A stretch of DNA of 64,000 bases from NCBI RefSeq assembly GCF_031846305.1, contig NZ_JAVRHY010000008.1:66083-130082 (forward strand), in the 5' to 3' direction. Below the pieces are notes generated by a model. It ran no database searches. It was not told where the DNA came from and saw only the letters and a program-made list of their open reading frames with translations. Made by a program: the position numbers and the translations under genes. This DNA comes from Spectribacter acetivorans. Lineage in GTDB: Bacteria; Pseudomonadota; Gammaproteobacteria; Nevskiales; Salinisphaeraceae. Below are positions 17,795 to 25,962 of the stretch, piece by piece; the first letter of the stretch is position 1; every line of letters begins with the position of its first letter.

Positions 17795-19081
17795 ATGGAT
17801 CACTTCCAGTACCGCGGCGATCGCCTGTTCGCCGAAGACGTCGATCTGGGCAAGATCGCGGCCCGCTTCGGCACGCCCTGCTACGTCTATTCCGCCGCCA
17901 CGCTGCGCCGCCACTATCAGGTATTCGACGACGCGCTGGCCGGATACCCCCATCTGATCTGCTACGCCGTCAAGGCCAACTCGAACCTCGGCATCCTGGG
18001 GCTGCTGGCCGACCTGGGCAGCGGTTTCGATATCGTGTCCGTGGGCGAACTGGAACGGGTGCTGGCCGCCGGGGGTGATCCCGCGAAATTGGTGTTCTCC
18101 GGCGTGGGCAAGCGGGCCGACGAGATGACGCGGGCGCTGGAAGCGGGCATCCGCTGCTTCAATATCGAGTCGGAAAGCGAGCTGCAGCGCCTCAACCGAG
18201 TGGCCGGCGACCTTGGCTGCAAGGCGCCCGTCTCGTTGCGGGTCAACCCGGACGTGGATGCCGGCACGCACCCGTATATCGCCACCGGGCTTAAGGAAAA
18301 CAAGTTCGGCATCGACATCGAACGTGCCGAGGCCGTCTACCGGGAAGCCGCGGCGCTGCCGCACATCGACGTGGTGGGCGCCGACTGCCACATCGGCTCC
18401 CAGCTGACCCGGCTGGACCCGTTCCGCGACGCCGTCTCGCGCATGCTGGCCCTGATCGACCGGCTGGCCGGCCACGGCATCGCCATCCGCCATCTGGATG
18501 TCGGCGGCGGCCTGGGCATCACCTACCGCGACGAGACGCCGCCGTCCCCGGCCGATTACGCCGCCGCCGTGCGCGAGCTGGTGGCCGATCGCGATCTGGA
18601 ACTGCTGGTGGAGCCCGGCCGGGTGCTGGTGGGCAACGCCGGCATCCTGCTCACCCGGGTGGAGCTGCTCAAGCCCGGCGAGCACAAGAATTTCGCCATC
18701 GTCGACGCGGCCATGAACGACCTGCTGCGGCCGGCGCTCTACGACGCCTGGCAGGCCATCGTGCCCGTGCACAAGGGCGCCAGCAACAATACCCGGCAAT
18801 GGGACGTGGTCGGCCCGGTCTGCGAGACCGGCGACTGGCTGGGACGGGACCGCGAACTTAGCCTGGCCGAGGGCGACCTGCTGGCGGTGCGCTCGGCCGG
18901 CGCCTACGGTTTCGCCATGGCCTCCAACTACAACAGCCGGCCGCGGCCACCGGAACTGCTGGTCGACGGTGAGACCGTGCACGAGGTGCGCTCGCGGGAA
19001 ACCATCGCCGACCTGATTCGCGGCGAGCAGACAGTCGCCTCGTTGAAAGCGGCGCTTACCGCAAAGGGCGCAAAGGGATGA
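17795..19081 (+). CDS. lysA: Diaminopimelate decarboxylase
   Basis: Last step of lysine synthesis: PLP-dependent decarboxylation of meso-diaminopimelate. The 428-aa protein has the PLP lysine K60 in CYAVKANSN, GSGFDIVSVGEL, the glycine loop HLDVGGGLGITY, EPGRVLVGNAG, and the substrate-contact cysteine in PVCETGD. The last residues LTAKGAKG are encoded by a copy of a dispersed repeat (see 19056-19077), so the C-terminal tail appears extended by repeat DNA. dapF, often next in related genomes, is absent; polA follows. Confidence 0.95.
   Translation: MDHFQYRGDRLFAEDVDLGKIAARFGTPCYVYSAATLRRHYQVFDDALAGYPHLICYAVKANSNLGILGLLADLGSGFDIVSVGELERVLAAGGDPAKLVFSGVGKRADEMTRALEAGIRCFNIESESELQRLNRVAGDLGCKAPVSLRVNPDVDAGTHPYIATGLKENKFGIDIERAEAVYREAAALPHIDVVGADCHIGSQLTRLDPFRDAVSRMLALIDRLAGHGIAIRHLDVGGGLGITYRDETPPSPADYAAAVRELVADRDLELLVEPGRVLVGNAGILLTRVELLKPGEHKNFAIVDAAMNDLLRPALYDAWQAIVPVHKGASNNTRQWDVVGPVCETGDWLGRDRELSLAEGDLLAVRSAGAYGFAMASNYNSRPRPPELLVDGETVHEVRSRETIADLIRGEQTVASLKAALTAKGAKG
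19056..19077. repeat. Partial copy of dispersed repeat forming the lysA 3' end
   Basis: The 17-mer ACCGCAAAGGGCGCAAA at 19058-19074 is identical to 43105-43121 and nearly identical to 34073 onward. Here only the left arm of the palindromic element is present, it is in frame, and the lysA TGA follows immediately. Confidence 0.6.
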
Positions 19082-19139
19082 CTGGTCGAGTCGGACACAA
19101 GCATGCCATTGCGTCGTTCGCGGCTCACGTTGCCGGATC

Positions 19140-21851
19140 ATGAGCGAGCAAGCCCTACAGGACCCGCTCATCCTGGTCGACGGCTCGTCCTGGCTGTACC
19201 GGGCCTTTCACGCCCTGCCGCCGCTGACCAACCGCGACAACGAGCCCACCGGCGCGATCTACGGCATGACCAACATGTTGCGCAAGCTGCTGCGCGAGTA
19301 CGGCGCGGAGCGCGTGGTGGTGGTGTTCGACCCGCGCGGCAAGACCTTCCGCAATGACCTGTACGCCGAGTACAAGGCCAACCGCCCGCCGGTGCCGCCG
19401 GAACTGTCGGCCCAGTTCGAGGGCATTCGCGACATCGTCCGGGCCCTCAGCCTGCCGCTGATCCAGCGTGATGGCGTGGAGGCCGACGACGTGATCGGCA
19501 CCCTGGCCACGCGAGCAGCCGCCGCCGGCGAGACGGTGCTGATCGTCACCGGCGACAAGGACATGGCGCAGCTGGTCAACGAACGCATCGAGCTGCTCGA
19601 CACCATGCAGGACCGGCGCACCGACATTGCCCGGGTGCAGGAGAAGTTCGGCGTGGGGCCGGCCCTGATCGCCGACTACCTGGCCCTGGTCGGCGACAGT
19701 TCCGACAACATTCCCGGCGTGGCCAAGGTCGGCCCCAAGACCGCCGCCAAATGGCTGAACGAGTACGGCTCGCTGGACGGCGTGATCGCCAACGCCGGTG
19801 ACATCGGCGGCAAGGTAGCGGAAAATCTGGCCGCCACCCTGGACGAACTGCCGCTGTACAAGGACCTGGCCACGATCCGCTGCGAACTGGATCTCGACGA
19901 GGGACCGGCCGACCTGCAGCGCGGCGAACCGGATACCGCGGCGCTGGCCGAGCTGTACCGGCGCTTCGATTTCAGCGCCTGGCTGCGGGATCTCGACGAA
20001 GGCGAGACGGGCCAGGCAGCGCCCTCGGCCGACCCGCCCCCGGCCGCGGACTACCACACGGTGCTGGATCGCGACGCCTTCGCCGCCATGCGGGACCAAC
20101 TCGCCGCCGCCGAGCTGATCTGCTTTGACACCGAAACCGACAGCCTGCAGCCGATGCAGGCCAATCTGGTGGGTCTGTCGTTCGCCTGCGCGCCGGGCGA
20201 AGCCTGGTACGTGCCGGTGGGCCACGACTATCCGGGTGCGCCCGATCAGCTGGACCGCGACTGGGTGCTGGATCAGCTCCGACCCATCCTCGCCGACCCC
20301 GCCAAGCCGAAGGTCGGCCAGCATCTGAAATACGACATCAACGTTATGGCGCGCGCGGGCGTCACCGTCGCCGGCTGCGATTTCGACACCATGCTCGAGT
20401 CCTACGTGCTCAACAGCACGGCCACCCGTCACGACATGGATTCGCTGGCGCGCAAGTTCCTCGACCGCAGCACCATCAAGTTCGAGGAAGTGGCCGGCAA
20501 GGGCGCCAAGCAGATCACCTTCAACCAGGTGGGGCTGGAAGAAGCCGCGCCCTACGCCGCGGAGGACGCCGACGTCACCCTGCAACTGCATCGGCGGCTG
20601 TATCCGGAACTGGCGCAGGACAAGCAACTGGCCGCCCTGTTCCACGAGATCGAAATGCCGCTGATGCCGGTGCTGGCGACCGTGGAGCGCAACGGCGTAC
20701 TCATCGACAGCGACTTTCTCGGCCGCATCAGCGGCGAGATGGGCGGGCGCATGGCCGACCTGCAGACCCGAGCCTTCGAGGAGGCCGGGGAGGCCTTCAA
20801 CCTGGGCTCGCCCAATCAGTTGCAGAAGATTCTGTTCGACAAGCTGGACCTGCCGGTGCTGCGCAAGACACCCAAGGGGGCGCCGTCGACCGCCGAGGAC
20901 GTGCTCAGCGAGCTGGCCGACCGCCACCCGCTGCCGCGCCTGATCCTGGACTGGCGGGAAATGGCCAAGCTGCGCTCGACCTATGCCGACAAGTTGCCGG
21001 AACAGGTCAATCCCGAGACCGGTCGCGTGCATACCAGCTACCAGCAGGCGGTGGCGGCCACCGGCCGGCTGTCGTCATCCGACCCCAACCTGCAGAACAT
21101 CCCCATCCGCACTGAAACCGGCCGCCGCATCCGCGAGGCCTTCATCGCCCCCGCGGGCCGGGTGCTGCTGGCGGCCGATTATTCCCAGATCGAGCTGCGC
21201 ATCATGGCGCATCTGTCGGAAGACCCGGTGCTGATCCGCGCCTTTCGCGACGGCGAGGACATTCACCGCGCCACCGCGGCGGAGGTGTTCGACACCCCGC
21301 TGGACGAGGTATCCGGCGAACAGCGGCGGGCGGCCAAGGCGATCAACTTCGGCCTGATGTACGGCATGTCGGCGTTCGGGCTGGCCCGCCAGCTGGGCAT
21401 CGAGCGGGGCGAGGCGGCGGCCTACATCGATCGCTTCTTCGAACGCTTTGCCGGGGTGCGTGCATTCATGGACGGCACCCGGGAATCCGCCCGCGAACAG
21501 GGTTACGTGGAAACGCTGTTCGGTCGTCGCCTGTACCTGCCGGAAATCCGCGACCGCAATGCCCAGCGCCGGCAGTATGCCGAGCGAACCGCCATCAATG
21601 CCCCCCTGCAGGGCACCGCGGCGGATCTGATCAAGAAGGCCATGATCGACATCCACGGCTGGCTCGAGGCCGAGTCGGTCGATGCGCTGATGATCATGCA
21701 GGTCCACGACGAGCTGGTATTCGAAGTTCCCGAGGCCGGGGCCGAGGCGCTGGCCGAGCGGATTGCCGAGCGCATGTGCGCGGTCGCGGTACTGGCAGTG
21801 CCGCTGGTGGCGGATACCGGCATCGGGTCGAGCTGGGAGCAGGCGCACTGA
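19140..21851 (+). CDS. polA: DNA polymerase I
   Basis: A 903-aa repair and Okazaki-fragment polymerase with all three modules. The 5' nuclease spans about 1-290 (DGSSWLYRAFHAL, VEADDVIG, VTGDKDMAQLV). The 3'-5' exonuclease spans about 310-500 with an intact CFDTETDSLQ site. The polymerase domain has motif A LLAADYSQIELRI, the O-helix RRAAKAINFGLMYG and motif C MQVHDELVFEVP. The ATG at 19140 has a poor ribosome site. Small-RNA genes lie downstream, as at the Spot 42 locus. Confidence 0.97.
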   Translation: MSEQALQDPLILVDGSSWLYRAFHALPPLTNRDNEPTGAIYGMTNMLRKLLREYGAERVVVVFDPRGKTFRNDLYAEYKANRPPVPPELSAQFEGIRDIVRALSLPLIQRDGVEADDVIGTLATRAAAAGETVLIVTGDKDMAQLVNERIELLDTMQDRRTDIARVQEKFGVGPALIADYLALVGDSSDNIPGVAKVGPKTAAKWLNEYGSLDGVIANAGDIGGKVAENLAATLDELPLYKDLATIRCELDLDEGPADLQRGEPDTAALAELYRRFDFSAWLRDLDEGETGQAAPSADPPPAADYHTVLDRDAFAAMRDQLAAAELICFDTETDSLQPMQANLVGLSFACAPGEAWYVPVGHDYPGAPDQLDRDWVLDQLRPILADPAKPKVGQHLKYDINVMARAGVTVAGCDFDTMLESYVLNSTATRHDMDSLARKFLDRSTIKFEEVAGKGAKQITFNQVGLEEAAPYAAEDADVTLQLHRRLYPELAQDKQLAALFHEIEMPLMPVLATVERNGVLIDSDFLGRISGEMGGRMADLQTRAFEEAGEAFNLGSPNQLQKILFDKLDLPVLRKTPKGAPSTAEDVLSELADRHPLPRLILDWREMAKLRSTYADKLPEQVNPETGRVHTSYQQAVAATGRLSSSDPNLQNIPIRTETGRRIREAFIAPAGRVLLAADYSQIELRIMAHLSEDPVLIRAFRDGEDIHRATAAEVFDTPLDEVSGEQRRAAKAINFGLMYGMSAFGLARQLGIERGEAAAYIDRFFERFAGVRAFMDGTRESAREQGYVETLFGRRLYLPEIRDRNAQRRQYAERTAINAPLQGTAADLIKKAMIDIHGWLEAESVDALMIMQVHDELVFEVPEAGAEALAERIAERMCAVAVLAVPLVADTGIGSSWEQAH

Positions 21852-21954
21852 GCGCCCCGGAGGCGCGGCGGTAACTTGCTGAACGAAAAGCGTTAAAAAT
21901 TTTCGTCTGCGCCGGAACTCGAATCCGGATTACCGGTCTTATCTACCGTAAGCG

Positions 21955-22061
21955 AATGCTGCTTACCCGCTTGTTCTCCCTGAGCGGTAACCAATCCGGT
22001 TCCCCCCCAAGACCGGAGAAATTGCCCCGGTGGTATTCCCCCTGCCACCGGGGCATTTTTT
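21955..22061 (+). ncRNA. Candidate small RNA, copy 1, with three C-rich-loop hairpins
   Basis: No ORF is supported here. Three hairpins follow in series. Hairpin 1 pairs CCGCT 21967-21971 with AGCGG 21983-21987, loop TGTTCTCCCTG. Hairpin 2 pairs CCGGT 21996-22000 with ACCGG 22012-22016, a loop with seven Cs. Hairpin 3 pairs GCCCCGGTGG 22024-22033 with CCACCGGGGC 22045-22054, loop TATTCCCCCTG, then A and six Ts. The unit repeats at 22256. It lies between polA and engB, where enterobacteria encode Spot 42 and Pseudomonas encodes ErsA. The three C-rich apical loops recall Xanthomonas sX13. The 5' end is an estimate from the shared AATGC; no convincing promoter was found. Confidence 0.72.
22024..22061 (+). 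terminator. Rho-independent terminator of small-RNA copy 1
   Basis: A perfect 10-bp GC-rich stem with an 11-nt C-rich loop is followed by six Ts on the plus strand. This orientation shows that transcription of the unit runs toward engB, i.e. the same way as polA. Confidence 0.85.
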
Positions 22062-22255
22062 ATGCCGCTCGAGCCTGGTCATCCCCCGCGCGGTCACGTT
22101 CCCGGGTCCGGTGCACTCCAATCGGCAGGGCGTCGAAAGCGATTCTAGCGGCCGCAGATAGTTGATTTCAGGCGCTATCGCCAATGATGCCGAAAAATCA
22201 TGTGGTGCCGTGGAACTCGACGGCGACACGCGGGTCTCATTCCATGCAAGCACAC
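22062..22255. other. Spacer between the two small-RNA copies
   Basis: Nothing coding is recognisable. It must hold the promoter of copy 2 if that copy is transcribed independently, since copy 1 ends in a strong terminator. A TTGATT at 22162 and AATGAT at 22183 are promoter-like but too closely spaced, and about 70 nt upstream of the conserved unit. Confidence 0.5.
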
Positions 22256-22358
22256 AATGCTTGCCCGCTTGTTCTCCCTGAGCGGTAACCAATCCGGTTT
22301 CCCCCCAACCGGAGTTGGCGCCCCGGCGGTTCTCCCCCTACCGCCGGGGCATTTTTTT
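22256..22358 (+). ncRNA. Candidate small RNA, copy 2, paralogous to copy 1
   Basis: It shares an unbroken 36-bp block with copy 1 (22264-22299 = 21966-22001) and the same three-hairpin plan. Hairpin 1 is CCGCT 22265-22269 / AGCGG 22281-22285 with the same loop. Hairpin 2 is CCGGTT 22294-22299 / AACCGG 22307-22312 over TCCCCCC. Hairpin 3 is GCCCCGGCGGT 22320-22330 / ACCGCCGGGGC 22340-22350 over TCTCCCCCT, then seven Ts. Relative to copy 1 the third stem has a paired T-A to C-G change and added pairs; hairpin 1's outer A-T becomes a G-T wobble. Such covariation argues for a selected RNA structure. Confidence 0.72.
22320..22358 (+). terminator. Rho-independent terminator of small-RNA copy 2
   Basis: A perfect 11-bp stem with a 9-nt C-rich loop is followed by A and seven Ts on the plus strand. 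The convergent minus-strand 65-aa gene ends 33 bp beyond it. Confidence 0.87.
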
Positions 22359-22391
22359 GGGCGCCCGGAAAAGCGTTCCGTCCCGTGGGCG

Positions 22392-22589
22392 TCAATGCCG
22401 TTGCTCGAGCCGCTGCAGCGCCGAGAGCAGCATCAATTCCCGGAACAGGCCTTTCAATGCCTGGTTGGAGTCGCTTTCCGCCTTGGGGCAATCACCCCAG
22501 ACCAGCCGCACACTGCCGGAATCGGCATCGATGAGTTGCAGTCGCGGGCTGCCATCGGCGGCAAGCCAGGCTTCGATGTCATAGCTCAT
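22392..22589 (-). CDS. Hypothetical 65-aa protein
   Basis: A short acidic cytosolic protein starting MSYDIEAWLAADG, with LQLIDADSGSVRLVW in the middle and a helical C-terminus ALKGLFRELMLLSALQRLE. I do not recognise the family. Support for coding: an ATG with an AGGT-type ribosome site about 8 nt upstream, an isolated AT-rich promoter-like stretch at 22615-22645, and a protein with a sensible strand-then-helix pattern. It follows engB on the same strand, 56 bp later, and faces the small-RNA copies. Confidence 0.55.
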   Translation of the reverse strand: MSYDIEAWLAADGSPRLQLIDADSGSVRLVWGDCPKAESDSNQALKGLFRELMLLSALQRLEQRH

Positions 22590-22645
22590 GAGGTTCTACC
22601 TGCGTCGTTGAATGACAAGTAGAACGTATTACGAATTATTCTTAT

Positions 22646-23251
22646 TTACAACCCGTTCGGGTCGAGCCACCGCGCCACGCGTATTCGCGCCTCCGAAACA
22701 CCGATCTGCCGGGTGGCCGAGAATAGCTGCACGCCGTGGGCGGGCAGGGCCTTCTGAACTTCGTGCAGAGCCTTGAACTGCTGGTTGCGGGAGAGCTTGT
22801 CGGCCTTGGTCAGCAATACGTGGAAGCCCAGCCCGACCCCGGCGCCCCAGTCCAGCAACTGGGCATCGAATTCGGTCAGAGGATGGCGCACATCCATCAT
22901 CAGCACCACGCCCCGCAGCTGCGGGCGACCGGTGAGATAGCCCTCCACCATCCGCTGCCAGGCTGCCCGGACCCGCGGCGGCACCCGGGCAAAGCCGTAG
23001 CCCGGGAGATCCACCAGCAGTCCCTCGTTGAGGGTGAAGAAGTTCAGCAACTGGGTGCGGCCGGGTGTCTTGCTGGTGCGGGCCAGATTGCGCCGGCCGC
23101 ACATGGCATTGATGGCGCTGGACTTGCCGGCGTTCGAGCGGCCGGCGAAGGCAACCTCGGGCGCCTCTTCGGTGGGCAGGCCCCGCAGATCCGCCGCGGA
23201 GGTAAGGAACTGCGCGCCGGCCATGGGATTGTCGGGCTGGTTAACGCTCAT
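22646..23251 (-). CDS. engB: Ribosome biogenesis GTPase YsxC/EngB
   Basis: An essential GTPase for assembly of the large ribosomal subunit. From ATG 23251 the product has 201 aa, the normal size. Motifs: G1 GRSNAGKSS, G3 DLPGYGFARV, G4 TKADKLSR. The frame stays open for another 52 codons upstream, but those are Ala/Pro-rich, non-conserved and run into the cytochrome c4 promoter. The chosen ATG has GGGGA just upstream. The polA / engB / cytochrome c4 / dsbA order is the same set found in Pseudomonas. Confidence 0.93.
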   Translation of the reverse strand: MSVNQPDNPMAGAQFLTSAADLRGLPTEEAPEVAFAGRSNAGKSSAINAMCGRRNLARTSKTPGRTQLLNFFTLNEGLLVDLPGYGFARVPPRVRAAWQRMVEGYLTGRPQLRGVVLMMDVRHPLTEFDAQLLDWGAGVGLGFHVLLTKADKLSRNQQFKALHEVQKALPAHGVQLFSATRQIGVSEARIRVARWLDPNGL

Positions 23252-23427
23252 GCGATCCCCGGCCGGGAGGCCCGGCACGATGTCAGGAACGGGTGGGGTG
23301 TTATACAATTCACGTTGCAAACCTCGCTGCCGTGCCGTCGCACCAGCCACCGCCGCGACGGCCGCCGCTGCCGGCGGGCTCATCGCCGGGGAATCACTGG
23401 CGAACAATTTCGGGAGTTTAACGCCAC

Positions 23428-24063
23428 ATGTCCATGCGAATGCTCATTGCCACCGGTCTCGTCATGACCGCATCGATGGTCCATGCCGATCCGTTCGTCG
23501 ACGGTGACCCGGAGGCCGGGGCCGAAAAAGCCGCTCCCTGCGCCGCCTGTCACGGGGGCGACGGCAACAGCACCAACCCGCAATGGCCCAAGATCGCCGG
23601 TCAGAGCAGCGCCTACCTGTATCAGCAGCTCAAGCACTTCAAGAGCGGAGACCGCGCGAACGCGGTGATGCAGGGCCAGGTGGCCAACCTGTCCGACCAG
23701 GACATGAAGGATATCGCCGCACACTTTGCCGGCAACAACATGGCCCCGGGCGTGGCCGATCCGGATCAGGTCAAGCGCGGCGGCAGGCTGTATCACGCCG
23801 GTGACGAGGAAGCCGGCATCCCGGCCTGCGCCGGCTGCCACGGCCCGGCCGGACAGGGCAACGCCGCTGCGGCCTACCCGCGCATCGCCGGTCAGCACGC
23901 GGACTATCTTGGCACGCGCCTCAAGGCCTACCGCGAGGGTGAGCAGGATTATCCGGCCGCCGCGATCATGAGCGGAGTGGCCGCCGAACTGGAGGACGCC
24001 GATATCCAGGCCCTCACCAGCTATATCCAGGGCCTGGCGCCGCGCAGCAAGGCATCGCCATGA
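23428..24063 (+). CDS. Cytochrome c4, periplasmic di-haem electron carrier
   Basis: A 211-aa protein with a signal peptide ending near VHA|DP (about residue 20) and two haem sites, CAACH at 38-42 and CAGCH at 134-138. The two halves repeat the same pattern (GDGN...WPKIAGQ / GQGN...YPRIAGQ), the tandem-domain plan of cytochrome c4, which delivers electrons to terminal oxidases. Methionine axial ligands are likely in AVMQGQV and AIMSGVA. Start ATG 23428 has GGGAG 11 nt upstream. It overlaps dsbA by 4 bp (ATGA). Confidence 0.93.
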   Translation: MSMRMLIATGLVMTASMVHADPFVDGDPEAGAEKAAPCAACHGGDGNSTNPQWPKIAGQSSAYLYQQLKHFKSGDRANAVMQGQVANLSDQDMKDIAAHFAGNNMAPGVADPDQVKRGGRLYHAGDEEAGIPACAGCHGPAGQGNAAAAYPRIAGQHADYLGTRLKAYREGEQDYPAAAIMSGVAAELEDADIQALTSYIQGLAPRSKASP

Positions 24064-24692
24064 GCCGTCCGGCACTGATACTGGCCCTGGCGGCAGTGCT
24101 CACCGCCACCGCCGCCAACGCGCAGTTCCCGGCGCGGTATGTGGCCGGCGAGCACTACACCGCCCTGGACTCATCGGCACCAACCCGGGCCGAGGCGGAT
24201 CAGGTGGCGGTGATCGAGTTCTTCGTCTATGGCTGCTCCCACTGTTACGAGTTCGACCCGATGGTCACCGAATGGGCAAACGAGCTGGCCGACGACGTGA
24301 CATTCCGCCGGGTACCGGCCACCTTCGGTCAGGCCGGCCCCATCTACGCCCGGGTGTTCTACACCGCGAAGGCGCTGGACCTGGGCCAGGCGTTTCACGA
24401 AGCCTTCTTTGACGGCATCCATCAGGCCGGCCGCCGGCTGGTGGCCACCGACGATATCCGGGCCTTCTTCGTGGAGCAGGGCGTGGCCGGAGACGCCTTC
24501 GACAAGACTTTCAACAGCGAAGTCATCGACGAACGGGTGGCGAACGCCACCCGCCTGATCCAGGCCTACGGCGTGACTGCCGTGCCCAGCCTGGGCGTTG
24601 CCGGCCGCTTCTGGACCAACCCGCGGCAGACGGGCGGCTACGAGCCGATGCTGAACGTGGCGGATTTCCTGATCGACCGGGCCCGCGACTGA
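24060..24692 (+). CDS. dsbA: Periplasmic thiol:disulfide oxidoreductase DsbA
   Basis: Introduces disulfides into secreted proteins and is reoxidised by DsbB. The 210-aa precursor has a signal peptide cleaved after about residue 21 (ANA|QF). The thioredoxin-fold active site is C59-S-H-C62 in FFVYGCSHCYEFDP, and the cis-proline loop is TAVPSL. The usual DsbA dipeptide is Pro-His; here the first position is Ser, which may shift the redox potential. The ATGA overlap with the cytochrome c4 gene places both in one operon. Confidence 0.92.
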   Translation: MSRPALILALAAVLTATAANAQFPARYVAGEHYTALDSSAPTRAEADQVAVIEFFVYGCSHCYEFDPMVTEWANELADDVTFRRVPATFGQAGPIYARVFYTAKALDLGQAFHEAFFDGIHQAGRRLVATDDIRAFFVEQGVAGDAFDKTFNSEVIDERVANATRLIQAYGVTAVPSLGVAGRFWTNPRQTGGYEPMLNVADFLIDRARD

Positions 24693-24711
24693 CGCGATCG
24701 GCCGGCCCTGG

Positions 24712-25962
24712 TCACGGGGCCATGGCGGTCTGGTCCTTCTCGCGAATCGTCTCGTGGACGATCTGCCAACCCCCATCCGGCTGGCGCCGCCAGTACTGCT
24801 GACGATACACCGGCGAGCCGGCCGCGGGACCGGTATCGCGTGTGAACGAAACGAGCACCAGATCGGGCTCGCCCGGATAGCGATAGATGCTCAGCTGGTC
24901 CGACTCAACCGGCAGGTCCGCCATCGCGGGTGCCTCGTCGCGAATCAGATTGACGAACTGTTGACGGCCGAGCCCGTCGGCACTTAAGAAATTCGCGGCA
25001 TAGCGCCGCGCCGGGTCGGGCGTATCCCGATCCTCCCGCCAGGCGATCACCGCGTCCCGCACCTCGCGCCGAGCCTGTGCCGCTTCGTCCAGGCTGAGCC
25101 AGTCGAGCTGTTCGGCAAACACGATCGGCGTGATGCCGGGGCGAATGAACTCGTGCAGAGCATTGAGATCGCTGTTGGCGACCACCACGCAACCCTCGCT
25201 GGCGCGCGGTGCCCGGTTGTAGGTATCTCGCGGCACGCCGTGCACCCAGATGCCATACCCGGTGCGACCGTAGTAGCGATCCCAGCTATTGGGATAGTCC
25301 ACCGGGAAGGCCCCGTCCCCATAGAGTTCCGGCAGCTCGTCGTCCGGCTTGAACTCGGTGACGTGATACACGCCCAGCGGCGTGCGCAGGTCTCCCTCGA
25401 ACTGCTTGCCGAAGCCGGCCGTACCGATGCTGGCGTAGAAATCGGCCACCAGGTCGAGGCCGGCCTCATCGTTGCGGAACACGTACAGGCGATTGCGCGC
25501 CAGATCCGCCACCAGCACATGCCGGAAGGCCGGCGCCAGTTGCAGCACGGCGTCGGGCACCGCCTCGGGCGGCGGGCTGAAGCGCCGATGCTGCCAGCGC
25601 AGGCGCGCTTCCTCGATCAATGCGTGCTGGCGGTCGCTGACCGGTGGCGCCCAGGCATCGGCCCGCCCACTGCGGGCCCGCAACAGCTCGGCGTGCAGGA
25701 AATGAGCGAGTCGGAAATCCGGCCGGTCCGTCTTCAGGCGGGCGAGCATGTTTTCCACCTGACCGTAGTCCCCGCGCCGCCACTCGGCCAATACGTCAAC
25801 CACGCGTTTTTCCGTCTCGGCGTGATGCGGCAGGGTCGATGGCGCCTGGGCGGCCACGGTTCCGGTGGCGCCGATACCGAGGGCCAGCCACAGCCATGCA
25901 GCCACGACCAACGGCCCCGGCCTAGAGCGGTTCGTCGGTTTCCCGGAGTATCTGCCAGCCAT
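24712..25962 (-). CDS. L,D-transpeptidase (YkuD domain) with C-terminal NTF2-like domain
   Basis: A 416-aa periplasmic protein. A signal-like segment VVAAWLWLALGIGATGTVAA lies at about 19-38, a helical region follows to about 145, then the YkuD domain with TPLGVYHVTEF, WVHG and the catalytic Ser-x-Gly-Cys as SEGCVVV. The last 110 residues, containing YRQQYWRR and GWQIVHE, look like an NTF2/SnoaL-type domain. Relatives crosslink peptidoglycan or attach proteins to it; some databases call this architecture Cds6-like. Its start overlaps the TPR gene end by 41 bp, so the two are coupled. Confidence 0.85.
   Translation of the reverse strand: MAGRYSGKPTNRSRPGPLVVAAWLWLALGIGATGTVAAQAPSTLPHHAETEKRVVDVLAEWRRGDYGQVENMLARLKTDRPDFRLAHFLHAELLRARSGRADAWAPPVSDRQHALIEEARLRWQHRRFSPPPEAVPDAVLQLAPAFRHVLVADLARNRLYVFRNDEAGLDLVADFYASIGTAGFGKQFEGDLRTPLGVYHVTEFKPDDELPELYGDGAFPVDYPNSWDRYYGRTGYGIWVHGVPRDTYNRAPRASEGCVVVANSDLNALHEFIRPGITPIVFAEQLDWLSLDEAAQARREVRDAVIAWREDRDTPDPARRYAANFLSADGLGRQQFVNLIRDEAPAMADLPVESDQLSIYRYPGEPDLVLVSFTRDTGPAAGSPVYRQQYWRRQPDGGWQIVHETIREKDQTAMAP

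Noticed and set aside
19155..21032. A 625-codon open frame antisense to polA
   Set aside because: It mirrors polA codon structure in GC-rich DNA, has no recognisable domain and no ribosome site. Similar long antisense frames occur opposite frmA, lpd, aceF and glyS and are shadows.
21852..21904. GCGCC..GGCGC and CGAAAA..TTTTCG stems just after polA as its terminator
   Set aside because: The first has no T-run. The second is a short A/T stem with a 10-nt loop and no tail. polA transcription may simply read to the copy 1 terminator at 22061.
21963..22292. A 109-codon minus-strand frame spanning both repeat units
   Set aside because: It exists because both copies read open on that strand. The T-runs after the hairpins show that transcription is on the plus strand, and the peptide has no recognisable pattern.
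22200..22622. A 140-codon plus-strand frame over small-RNA copy 2
   Set aside because: It runs through the terminator hairpin and T-run and antisense to the 65-aa gene; the differences between the copies include indels not in multiples of three, so coding is not conserved.
22615..22645. Possible Fur box in the AT-rich stretch after engB
   Set aside because: It has AATAAG and AATAAT elements but lacks the 7-1-7 symmetry of a Fur site, and no iron gene is nearby.
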